A program made the position numbers and the translations under genes. Under the pieces are notes generated by a model, which was not told where the DNA came from, did no database searches, and worked only from the letters and a program-made list of their open reading frames with translations. A DNA stretch of 64,000 bases, from the NCBI RefSeq assembly GCF_900129355.1, contig NZ_FQVL01000004.1, positions 124,001-188,000 of the forward strand, written 5' to 3'. Origin of the DNA: Seinonella peptonophila. GTDB taxonomy: Bacteria; Bacillota; Bacilli; Thermoactinomycetales; Thermoactinomycetaceae. Positions 53,307 to 60,808 of this stretch are shown in pieces; position 1 is the stretch's first letter, and each line of letters begins with the position of its first letter.

Positions 53307-54311
53307 ATGACGCAAACGATTTATGACGTGACGATTATCGGTGGTGGGCCAATTGGCATGTTCAGCACATTTTACAGTGGGATGAGAGATTTGAAGACAA
53401 AGTTAATTGAAAGTCGAAATGAGCTAGGTGGACAAATCAGCATGTTTTATCCACAGAAAATCCTTCGTGATATTGGAGGAATTCCTGAAATCGCTGGTCA
53501 AGACCTTGTCAAACAATTAACCCAACAAACGCAGACATTTCAACCGACCATTGTGTTCAATCAATTTGTATCAAAGCTGGAAAGTTTGTCGGAGCGTATT
53601 TATCGCTTAACAAGTACAACAGGTGAAACCCATTTGACCCGAACCATTGTGTTAACAGTAGGAGCAGGTCGTTTTAAACCCGTACCGCTCGAAGTCAAAG
53701 GTGCAGAGCGTTTCACTGCACAAACACATTATTTTATTCAAGATCTATCAAAATTTCGTGATCAGCATGTTGTCATTTCTGGTGGGGGTAATGGTGCTGT
53801 CGATTGGGCAAATGAACTAAAGCAGGTGGCAAAATCAGTTACCGTTATCCACCGCCGGGAAGACTTTACAGGTCATGAATCATCTGTAAATGAAATGAAA
53901 GAAACATGTGATGTCTTTTCAGACTATCGGTTGCTACGTTTAGATGGAGAAGATCATTATCTGCAAAAAGTGATCATTCAATCAAATAAAACGGGTGAGA
54001 AAAAGGCACTTCCCGCTGACGAATTGATCGTGAATCATGGAATCCATGGTAGTTATGGCGGAATCGCTCATTGGGGACTACAGATGGAAAATAATCGCTT
54101 TGTCGTCAATGAAAATATGGAAACCAATTTACCAGGCATCTTTGCCGCTGGTGATGCGGCAATCTATCCATCAAAGCTAAAATTAATCATCGGCGGCTTT
54201 ACAGAAGGCCCCAAAGCGATCAATAGCGTAAAAAGATATCTTGACCCCAAAGCCCTTGAGATGGCGATGTACTCGACTCATCATGAGAAGCTATTGGAAT
54301 TAAAGAAATAA
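53307..54311 (+). CDS. Ferredoxin/flavodoxin-NADP reductase, YumC type
   Basis: 334 residues of the thioredoxin-reductase-like FNR group (YumC/YcgT). FAD site IIGGGPIGMFSTFYSG; ELGGQISMFYP; NADP site ISGGGNGAVDWANEL; C-terminal FAD motif GIFAAGDAAIYP. There is no redox C-x-x-C, which separates it from TrxB. As last gene of the Fur-controlled siderophore operon it could reduce the imported ferric complex or the iron released, as is thought for Fur-regulated YcgT. GGGAGG fixes ATG 53307. Confidence 0.9.
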   Translation: MTQTIYDVTIIGGGPIGMFSTFYSGMRDLKTKLIESRNELGGQISMFYPQKILRDIGGIPEIAGQDLVKQLTQQTQTFQPTIVFNQFVSKLESLSERIYRLTSTTGETHLTRTIVLTVGAGRFKPVPLEVKGAERFTAQTHYFIQDLSKFRDQHVVISGGGNGAVDWANELKQVAKSVTVIHRREDFTGHESSVNEMKETCDVFSDYRLLRLDGEDHYLQKVIIQSNKTGEKKALPADELIVNHGIHGSYGGIAHWGLQMENNRFVVNENMETNLPGIFAAGDAAIYPSKLKLIIGGFTEGPKAINSVKRYLDPKALEMAMYSTHHEKLLELKK

Positions 54312-54342
54312 CAAGCTCATACGCTGCTTTCGTTGTAACCAT

Positions 54343-54606
54343 TCATAGTACGTTCTCAGGTCTAACTTTCCTTGTTTCACGTTGTTTATGATAAATTGTT
54401 TGTTTATCAATGATCCAAATGGACAAACAGCTTGCTAAAGTTGCTGGCACTAGCATCGATAAACTGTGTGACATCTCAATCATAAGTAAATCATGCCAAT
54501 TGGTGCATGTGCCGCTCCAGCTCCAAAAATCCCATCTGATCCTCCTGGCCAATAGATAAACTAGTTGCACCAGACAGTAATTGATATTTTCATTCACTGT
54601 TATCAT
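54343..54606 (-). pseudogene. Chloride-channel (ClC) C-terminal remnant
   Basis: Minus-strand reading gives GIFGAGAAHAPIGMIYL in one frame and then, after a frameshift, LLMIEMSHSLSMLVPATLAS in the next. Together they are the last helices of a ClC-type antiporter or channel (compare the family pattern GAxxAxxxxAPxxxxxxxxEMT). The rest of the gene is missing and both frames are broken. The identification rests on this short pattern. Confidence 0.45.
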
Positions 54607-54669
54607 AAAGAGTTAAAGTAACAACTTTGACTTATGTAAAAAATTCCTGTATAATCTGTTGTCGAGCAT

Positions 54670-54761
54670 GGAGAGGTGTCCGAGTGGCTTAAGGTGACGG
54701 TCTCGAAAACCGTTGTGCGGCGCATACCGCACCGTGGGTTCAAATCCCACCCTCTCCGCCA
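54670..54761 (+). tRNA. tRNA-Ser (anticodon CGA)
   Basis: A 92-nt class II tRNA with acceptor arms GGAGAGG/CCTCTCC, long variable arm, T-loop GGTTCAAATCC and encoded CCA. The anticodon loop CTCGAAA reads CGA. Its 3' part (from 54707) is repeated at 62583-62639, which marks it as the attachment site of the island downstream. Confidence 0.96.
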
Positions 54762-54974
54762 ATATCAAGGTTTTCGGCGATTCTAAGGGGTTAGAAAATC
54801 GCCGCGAAAAGGCAAATTGCAAACGAAATTGCAAACCTTTAGTTCGTTAAAGTGATTGTATCGTTTAATGCCTTGGTCATTTCAATCACCTCTTTCTCCT
54901 CAGCCGTTAACACGGAGAGCGCCCCGCCATATTCTTTAATTTTTTAATCATTCCTGTTGGAGTTGGCGGTGAAA

Positions 54975-55124
54975 ATGTCTGTGAAAGGTGTTTGTAATCA
55001 GTTAACGATTAGCGAAAGAAAATATTATAGGCTAAAAAAAACTGGAATCTTGGTTCCTCCATTGAGAGAACGGGTAGATGGAGGAAAAGCAACAAAATTG
55101 ACTTTAGAGGCGATCTATAAATAA
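54975..55124 (+). CDS. Small MerR-like or excisionase-like HTH protein
   Basis: 49 codons starting MSVKGVCNQLTISERKYYRL and containing GILVPPLRERVDGGK and LTLEAIYK. The helix-turn-wing pattern (x-S-E-R-x-Y-Y-R-L-K-K-x-G-I-L) is that of MerR-type or excisionase-type DNA-binding domains. There is no clear binding site before the ATG. Its place next to the attachment site would suit an excisionase or a decayed regulator. Confidence 0.45.
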   Translation: MSVKGVCNQLTISERKYYRLKKTGILVPPLRERVDGGKATKLTLEAIYK

Positions 55125-55575
55125 TTTTAATCGTTAATATTATTGAAAAGTGTTTAATAAATTGGTATCGATTTGAATGTTTGATAATTGGTCTGTGTAT
55201 TGATGAATGAATTACATCGCTTACATTTTAGTGTGTAAGGAGGTAGTAAACATGGGCGGTTATCCAGGTTTTTAGTCATTGCTATCATGAACCTAAAAAA
55301 ATTTGCGCCATCTGATGATAGCGAATTTCTTCATCCACATCGATTTTTTGGTTATTTGCTCAAAATTTTATCTTTCAACATACGAAAGCACTTCTGAAAA
55401 CCATTTTCAGAAGTGCTTTTTCTTCAGTTTAAACCTTCTGTCGTTAGCAGAGGGTTCTTTTCAATTAGCTAATGCTAAAAACTATTTTGGGGTTGTATGG
55501 ATTGTTTGCAATCATTGTTAGATTTTGTTATTTCCTTTCATTAATTCAGCTTGTTCTTGCTTAGACACTTCATTA
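55125..55575. other. Gene-poor stretch with two hairpins and a seven-codon frame
   Basis: At 55252 AAGGAGG is followed by the frame MGGYPGF and a stop. One extra T would continue it as FLVIAIM, which recalls the YjcZ-type sporulation peptides, so a frameshifted small gene is possible. A hairpin AACCTTCTG/CAGAGGGTT lies near 55433-55463. I see no other gene. Confidence 0.35.
55386..55421 (+). terminator. Strong terminator in the island
   Basis: AGCACTTCTGAAAA pairs with TTTTCAGAAGTGCT, then TTTTTCTT. Its only candidate gene upstream is the seven-codon frame at 55252 or a lost gene. Confidence 0.85.
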
Positions 55576-55770
55576 ATGGGACATAGACGACTTGAGCAAT
55601 TGGAACGAATCGTTCTAGCGATTGATTGTGTGTGTAAGGAATTACCAGCCGACAGGAAAGATTTGATCAGACAAATATTGGACAAAGCCTCAAACACTTA
55701 CATGGGAAGGATAGCGCAAAAGATTAAAATTTGTGAGAGGCAAGCAAGGCCATGGAGAACAGGATTGTGA
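55576..55770 (+). pseudogene. ArpU-like phage regulator fragment
   Basis: From MGHRRLEQLERIVLAIDCVC on, the frame reads an ArpU/YqaQ-like helical domain with LPADRKDLIRQ and IAQKIKICERQARPWR, which matches the final HTH of phage late-gene activators (I-A-x-K-L-x-I-S-x-R-Q-x-x-R-W-R). It has no binding site and is shorter than such proteins, so it is a remnant of a phage gene. Confidence 0.45.
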
Positions 55771-55821
55771 AATAGCTGATATTATAGATTGGCGATAATG
55801 AAAAACGAATGGTTTGCTAAT

Positions 55822-56087
55822 AGGGGTCACAGTACATGCCCATCAAGCTAATCAGTTTGAAAGGAATATGAATCGTAGTGCATAGAAATCCATGCTATAC
55901 ATCTCGAATAAAAAGTATAACAAACAAGCCGAAAGGCTCGTTATTTTTTTGTGAATTAAGCGATTTTCGAGCGAGATAGGGTATAAACATAGGCAACGCC
56001 CAAAATCTTTTAAAGACCAGAAGTTATATAAAACTCGATTTACCTGTGATTCACACTGTAGCTTGACGGGCATGTATGGTGACTCCT
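55822..56087. repeat. MITE-like element with 29-bp inverted ends
   Basis: Left end AGGGGTCACAGTACATGCCC (55822 on) and the reverse complement of 56059-56087 agree at 25 of 29 bases. Between them are 208 bases with a terminator-like stem (GAGCC...GGCTC, T-run near 55940-55955) and a short frame on the minus strand with transposase-like composition. A similar end fragment, AGGGGTCACTGTAC, lies at 57050. It is a deletion derivative of an insertion sequence whose full version is not in the window. Confidence 0.55.
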
Positions 56088-56108
56088 TAGTTAATGGATG
56101 TGGAACGG

Positions 56109-56152
56109 ACGACGCCCTCCCCGTTTGAGTTGGCTCAAGTGGAGGACGTCGT
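56109..56152 (-). terminator. GC-rich terminator of the 56163-56807 gene
   Basis: ACGACGCCCTCC pairs with GGAGGACGTCGT with one bulge, and TTTGAG with CTCAAG, forming a long stem 11 bp past the minus-strand stop. The composition follows the gene, not the island. Confidence 0.75.
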
Positions 56153-56162
56153 TTATGTCTGT

Positions 56163-56807
56163 TCAGGCAGCTTGGGTGATTCGTTGCTCGTATTTGTCCC
56201 ACAGGATCGTGCCAGCGTCAGGCCACTCCTCCGGGGTGACTACGAGGACCTCGTAGCGGTGACCATCGTATTTGACAGTGCGATCCACCTTGCCAATGGC
56301 GCAGTTGGCCTTCCACGACTGTGGATTTCGCTCCCTGTCGATCCAGCGGGTCGAGGTGAAGCCATGATTGGCGAGGATCTTCATGCTGGAGAATGTAGCG
56401 GCTTGGAAGTAGCCGCATCCGCGGCTCTGTGCACTCGAACGGTACCGTTCGCCGACGATGAACATGATCTCGACCTCGTTCGCTTTACATCCGGGATGAA
56501 CGGTGTACAGGTCAAGTCCGATGACGGTGCAGTCGAGCCGTTCGATGATGTAGGGAATGAACTCCTCCTCCCTGTGCTTGCGGAGGAGCTCGCGGACGAT
56601 CTGCTCGAAGTCAGCCTCCGTGGTCGGATGCTGGGGGACGTTCTCCCAGGAAACGAGCAGGAATTCGAAGCTCTTGTCCCCACCGAGCAACTGGAACAGC
56701 GAGAGTGCGTCCTGTTCTGTCATCAGGCGACGACGAAGGTCGCCGAAATCGGTCAGAACATTCAGCGGAAGCTGCTGGGCCAGCCCGGAAACCGTCTGCT
56801 CAGACAC
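56163..56807 (-). CDS. GC-rich protein of unknown function, 214 residues
   Basis: A soluble protein with LLRKHREEEFIPYIIERLDC near residue 75-95 and a C-terminal part rich in aromatic and basic residues. I know no family. The start is GTG 56807, six bases after AAGGATGGAG; the frame is open to ATG 56903, but that segment is AT-richer. It is another self-contained GC-rich cassette: strong binding site, GTG start, own terminator. It lies between the MITE and the HNH remnant, apparently dropped into older phage-like debris. Confidence 0.7.
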   Translation of the reverse strand: MSEQTVSGLAQQLPLNVLTDFGDLRRRLMTEQDALSLFQLLGGDKSFEFLLVSWENVPQHPTTEADFEQIVRELLRKHREEEFIPYIIERLDCTVIGLDLYTVHPGCKANEVEIMFIVGERYRSSAQSRGCGYFQAATFSSMKILANHGFTSTRWIDRERNPQSWKANCAIGKVDRTVKYDGHRYEVLVVTPEEWPDAGTILWDKYEQRITQAA

Positions 56808-57077
56808 TGGTTTCTCCATCCTTGTTTGGAGTTGTTGCATCAAGCCGAAGTGCTTGATTCCCAATGGGCTTTCCACTGGGTAATTGGCGTTTACGTAAAT
56901 CATTTAAGCAGAAGATGGGGGAAGAGTCAAATAATTTCATGAATTTGACTTGTGTTGATGGAATCCTAATTTTTGGTTGAATGACAGCATTGATTGATGA
57001 ATTCAGCAAGACAATGGCTATATGACTTTTGGCATAGTACTTGAATATGAGGGGTCACTGTACTAGATGGTATGCTG

Positions 57078-57380
57078 TTAAAACGCCGAACGGCGACCGC
57101 GGGAATGTGCCCCGTGATCGCCGTTGGTTTGCGCATGGAACCCCAGCGCCACTTCGCCTTCTCCGCTATTTGTCCCATTGGGACAAAAATCATTGAATTT
57201 AACATGACATATCTCACATAGAGTCAATCCATTGTGCAAGATGTTTGCTAACAATGGATAGGAGCTTTGAGAGAATAGATGATGGATCTGGCGTTGTCGC
57301 TTTGTGGACAAACATAGTTGGCAACAATCGTTATCTCTTTTTTTGATTGCTCTTTTTTGTCCATCGGAAAACCCACGCAT
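57078..57380 (-). pseudogene. HNH endonuclease remnant truncated by GC-rich DNA
   Basis: ATG 57380 follows GAGGTG and the frame reads an HNH fold: RDNDCCQLC, RQIHHLF, and LTLCEICHVKFN, which together supply the C-x2-C zinc pairs and the H-H, N, H motif. After residue 70 it runs into GC-rich sequence and a hairpin (AACGGCGA/TCGCCGTT, about 57086-57122) in an unrelated frame. The HNH gene is therefore cut, probably by insertion of a GC-rich cassette of which only about 100 bp remains. Confidence 0.65.
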
Positions 57381-57526
57381 TCTTACACCTCTATTTTTGT
57401 TTATTGTAAGAGAAGAAGCAGAGTGCCGATAAATTGTATTGTACTAAATAGATCATCCACGAAGGTTTATTTTCATGGAGATTTTGTCGTTCCACTGGTC
57501 AGGTCCAGTTCAGGGTGAAATCACCC

Positions 57527-57658
57527 TCAACTCCCGCGATCCTGAGTGATGTCTCCTCCGACGGTAGAGCCGACGATCTGCTGGGAAGCGTCACCGACGG
57601 TGCTGCCAGTTGCCTGACCTCGCAGTCCACTAATCAAGTTCATGAGCTTACGAAACAT
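57527..57658 (-). CDS. Small GC-rich gene, 43 residues
   Basis: ATG 57658 with AGGAGG eight bases upstream. The peptide begins MFRKLMNLISGLRGQATG, then a Gly/Ser/Thr/Val-rich middle with two similar halves (STVGDASQQIVG and STVGGDITQ), and ends GS. A hairpin GGGTGA/TCACCC follows the stop. Codon use is GC-rich, like the larger foreign genes nearby. The function is unknown; the doubled S-T-V-G-D motif is the only feature. Confidence 0.6.
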   Translation of the reverse strand: MFRKLMNLISGLRGQATGSTVGDASQQIVGSTVGGDITQDRGS

Positions 57659-57960
57659 GGAACCTCCTGGAGCTCATATCGAACGAGTTGATGTGTCTAT
57701 ACGCTATGTTTATCCTATTATAGAATAAATTTATATAAGAAACGATCACATACCAAGAAAGTTTAGTTAAAAAGTGATCTGTCGCATCAATGACAGATGT
57801 GATGCCTTTCTTGCTCGTTCCAATACTAATTGTTCATAACAACAGTTACCTAGGCATGCGGAAAATCGTACAAGTGGATTCGATTTTCGGAAAGATATGA
57901 TAAAATAATGTGGGTTTCGCCAATCGTCCACCAACTAGTAGGAGGAAATCAAAGCACGAG

Positions 57961-57992
57961 TTTGATGCGACCTAGTGCATCAAATGGCTAGG
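57961..57992 (+). promoter_or_regulatory. H-type pseudoknot-like leader before the MFS gene
   Basis: TTTGATGC (57961-57968) and GCATCAAA (57977-57984) form a perfect 8-bp stem. Its loop contains CCTAG (57971-57975), complementary to CTAGG (57988-57992) just past the stem: the geometry of an H-type pseudoknot. It sits 40 bases before the MFS start, behind AGGAGG at 57941. Another stem (GAAAATCG/CGATTTTC, 57860-57890) overlaps the promoter. Regulation by a ligand or by ribosome stalling is inference. Confidence 0.45.
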
Positions 57993-58032
57993 AAGACAGA
58001 ATCGTTTCATCAAGGTACTCGAGAGAGGATAT

Positions 58033-59217
58033 ATGTACCGAGTCATCGAATGGATATTGCGTATCAAGGGCTATCCGAGGAATGTAGCGGTCTCCGTTTT
58101 GGCCACTTCTCTTGTGGTGGTCAATCAGGCGCTCCTTAGTATGCCCCTCCCGCTGGTGTTGGAGCTCCAAGGAATCAAGGAGCACACCGGAGTGGTGATG
58201 GCAGTATTCGCTGTTGCCGCTGTGATCGGAAGCTTTCTGGCTGGAACGCAGTCTATTCTCTTTGGCGCGCGTTCCACGGGACTACTCGGGCTCGTGCTGA
58301 TGGGCGTCGGCTCGATCGGCTATGCCTTCGACAGCCTAACGGTCCTGATCATTGCCCGAGTCATTCAGGGCTATGCGTTTGGATTATCGCTAGCCGCGAT
58401 CGGAATGTTGCAGTGGGTCGGAGTCAGTAAGCCAGAGCAGGGTAGAGCAACGGCTGCTGTGTCGGCAGCGAATGCCTTTAGTTGGTTTGCTGGTCCGATT
58501 AGCTTTTGGCTCATCTCGGAACTTACCAATGTCGTCGCTGACAATCGCCTGGTCTACTCTGTCTGGGTTGCTGTTGGCTTGATGACCATGCTCCTGGCTA
58601 TCCGGATTCTACTCAGTCTGGAGAGTCGACCAAAGCAATCGAAGGTACATGCTCGGACAGTGAGAGAATGGGTAGCCAAAAATATCCATGGTCCTAGCTA
58701 CGCGACTAGTCTGCTGAACGTCGGGATGGTGGTATTCTACTGGCAATATATGTCCTATATGCCGATGTATTCGTCATATGGGAAGGATATCATCTTTCTA
58801 ACGGTCGCTCTGTCAGTGATCGCTGCTCTGGTAACGGGAAGATTTGCGGACAGCCGTCATCTGATTCTGCTGTCACGGGTTACAATGGTTTTGTCGGTGT
58901 TCTTCGTTATCCATGGGGAATTCTGGTCGCTGGTGGTTGCAGCGATTCTGATGTCCTTTGGTTATCGAGCGAATTGGAACGGCACTGTACAAAAGATGCA
59001 GTCCCAGCTACCAGAGCATCTCAAGGCAAACGCAACTTCGGCATGGCAGACCTCTCTGAATATTGGGAATGCCATCGGGTTCTGGATTGGAGGAAGTGTG
59101 GGTAGCGCGACGAATTACACCTCACAGATGTGGTGGTTCGCTCTACCGTTCGTGGTGTGCTCTGCCCTAGTAGCTCTTCCGTGGAAGAACTGTAGCATCC
59201 GACGCAGACCGCGTTGA
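58033..59217 (+). CDS. MFS transporter, GC-rich
   Basis: 394 residues, about twelve helices. Motif C-like region FAGPISFWLISEL near helix 5 and RVIQGYAFGLSLAAIGM near helix 4 fit DHA1-type exporters. The loop 2-3 motif A is weak. The composition is GC-rich compared with the island. GAGAGAGG precedes ATG 58033 closely. It has a structured leader and its own terminator, like the GC-rich MFS gene at 16902. Sequence resemblance between the two is low by eye, so they are separate acquisitions. The substrate is unknown. Confidence 0.82.
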   Translation: MYRVIEWILRIKGYPRNVAVSVLATSLVVVNQALLSMPLPLVLELQGIKEHTGVVMAVFAVAAVIGSFLAGTQSILFGARSTGLLGLVLMGVGSIGYAFDSLTVLIIARVIQGYAFGLSLAAIGMLQWVGVSKPEQGRATAAVSAANAFSWFAGPISFWLISELTNVVADNRLVYSVWVAVGLMTMLLAIRILLSLESRPKQSKVHARTVREWVAKNIHGPSYATSLLNVGMVVFYWQYMSYMPMYSSYGKDIIFLTVALSVIAALVTGRFADSRHLILLSRVTMVLSVFFVIHGEFWSLVVAAILMSFGYRANWNGTVQKMQSQLPEHLKANATSAWQTSLNIGNAIGFWIGGSVGSATNYTSQMWWFALPFVVCSALVALPWKNCSIRRRPR

Positions 59218-59225
59218 AATTCGTA

Positions 59226-59260
59226 GACACTCTTCCCTTTCTACCTAGGGAAGGGTGTTT
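59226..59260 (+). terminator. Terminator of the GC-rich MFS gene
   Basis: ACACTCTTCCC pairs with GGGAAGGGTGT (one mismatch), followed by TTGCATTTT. Confidence 0.8.
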
Positions 59261-59383
59261 GCATTTTATATCGATCCGATTGGAGGCACAGAGTGTATAA
59301 TGATACAGTCCTACGATTCAAGGAGAAAAAGTAACCGCAGATCCAGTTGGGCTGGACTAATCCAATGGCAGGCGATTTACATT

Positions 59384-59413
59384 AAATAGCCCGATCGCAC
59401 GGTCGGGTTATTT
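59384..59413 (+). terminator. Second, orphan terminator
   Basis: AAATAGCCCGA pairs with TCGGGTTATTT. Upstream lies only a 13-codon frame (GTG about 59293 after GGAGG) and a stem; this may be a small RNA, a leader or the remains of a lost gene. Confidence 0.7.
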
Positions 59414-59467
59414 CGTATAGAGAAGTGGAAAATAGACTAAAATCAGGAGTGTTGATTTGCATTATTT

Positions 59468-59765
59468 TCCCAATGAAACAGGGAGGAAATCGTTCGAAGT
59501 GGAGGAAAAAGCAGCCCTTTTTCATTGGGCGAAGAAAGCTCCTTACCCCGCTTTGTTCTGAGTAGCGGTTGTGCTAGCATCGATACGAGCGAGGACTGTC
59601 TGCACACAGGAGTGCACAAGTTTCGCTAAGGGGGCAAAGCTCCAAGTCTCACTATGACGCGTAGCCGAGTTCCACAGCTCCTGAGCGAGGTGCATTCGCC
59701 ATAAAGCGAATGCACGCTGCGTCTTGAACACATCTTCGTAGCCCAAAATGGAGTCGGAGCGCGGA
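59468..59765 (+). repeat. Terminator-associated repeat, type B, breaking an ABC gene
   Basis: The block AAGTCTCACTATGACGCG and GTCTTGAACACATCTTCGTA match the copy at 1578-1922; TTCGCTAAG, GCACAAGTTT and other blocks do too. It also has GTGCATTCGC/GCGAATGCAC as a perfect hairpin. Unlike the other copies it is not flanked by duplicated hairpins; on its right it runs directly into a 5'-truncated ABC gene. Confidence 0.65.
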
Positions 59766-59766
59766 C

Positions 59767-60270
59767 GGTGACGTTGGCATGGTCACACAAGAGCCATTTC
59801 TTTGGAATCAATCAATCCGTGATAATTTGATCTATGCAAGAGTGGATAAGATTTCTGAGCAGGAGTTGAAAGAAGCATTGAAGTCAGCTCGTCTTAGCGA
59901 TTTTGTTTCGAATCTTCCTAATGGTTTGGATACGATTATTGGAGATCGAGGGATTCGTTTATCTGGTGGTGAAAAACAGCGCTTAGCCATCGCTCGTATG
60001 CTCTTAAAACAACCTAAAATTCTTTTGTTAGATGAACCCACATCTGCGCTTGATGCACTAACCGAAGGTGAGTTGCAAAAAAATTTGGAACGTCTATATC
60101 ATGATAAAACAGTTATTGTTGTTGCCCATAGCTTGGCGACTGTTAAAAACGCGAATCGAATTTTGGTACTCCATCAGGGTAATATTGTTGAACAAGGAAC
60201 TCACAGTGAACTGATGACTAAAAAGGGCATGTATAATCAAATGTATCAAGAAGAAATGAGATTGGAATAG
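59767..60270 (+). pseudogene. ABC exporter, nucleotide-binding domain fragment
   Basis: The frame begins in repeat sequence and reads VGMVTQEPFLWNQSIRDNL, the Q-loop region. It continues through signature LSGGEKQRLAIA, Walker B ILLLDEPTSALD and H-loop VVAHSLATV to a normal C-terminus. The membrane domain and Walker A are missing, cut off by the repeat element. The remaining part is undamaged, so the truncation is recent. Confidence 0.85.
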
Positions 60271-60724
60271 CCGAGCACATCAAATATGATACTGTTCAAC
60301 AATCCAACTGATATACTAGAAAAATGTCGTTCCATTCATTTTGGAAGTCATATCTTAAAATTGCACATGCATAACGCCACTCAATAGTTTCATACAAACT
60401 AGTTATTGTTTTGGGAAGTAGGTCAATACCCAAGTAAGAAACCTCCAAATTGTATATTATTACGTGTACTACGCCTATTATACATAAATTTGGAGATTCG
60501 GGTCTGTTAATATACTTGAAATTGAAATGGCAATAAGAGATTTTTCGTTTATATAATGGAAGAGTGTTTTATTGCCATTATTCGGTTATCACCTCATGTA
60601 TTTATACATAAGTGTGATCAGCTATTTTAGTTCAAGAATTCGAAATAGGGTAAACAAGCAAAAATGCGCTATGTTTTTATATCAAATTTAAATATTGATT
60701 CCATTCGTTATGCAGATATTATAC
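60271..60724. other. Non-coding stretch with inverted repeats
   Basis: No gene is seen. AATGGCAATAA and TTATTGCCATT (60526-60536 and 60569-60579) are perfect 11-bp arms 32 bases apart. An imperfect pair with CCTCCAAATT/AAATTTGGAG lies at about 60443-60495. Confidence 0.5.
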
Positions 60725-60771
60725 TTGACGATCGTTCGGTAATTATATAGTATAGTTAGCGAACGATCGTC
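60725..60771. promoter_or_regulatory. TetR operator and promoter
   Basis: GACGATCGTTCG (60727-60738) and CGAACGATCGTC (60760-60771) are exact inverted arms. TTGACG is the -35 inside the left arm, and TAGTAT, 17 bases on, is the -10 between the arms. A repressor bound to the arms would cover the promoter: autoregulation of the TetR gene 38 bp downstream. Confidence 0.8.
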
Positions 60772-60808
60772 TAAATATGTTAGATAGGAGGAAGGAAATC
60801 TGTCTACA

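Noticed and set aside
54613-54834. 73-codon frame over tRNA-Ser
   Set aside because: Antisense of a tRNA; the ERVGFEPTVR motif is a classical artefact.
55852-56202. 116-codon minus-strand frame across the MITE
   Set aside because: It crosses the inverted end and the GC-rich terminator; at most its middle is a transposase scrap.
56094-56942. 282-codon plus-strand frame over the GC-rich gene
   Set aside because: GC-driven shadow; it would start before the terminator of the opposite gene and has no binding site.
59270-59383. 13-codon and 29-codon frames after GGAGG at 59281
   Set aside because: Too short to support without conservation; mentioned only with the orphan terminator.
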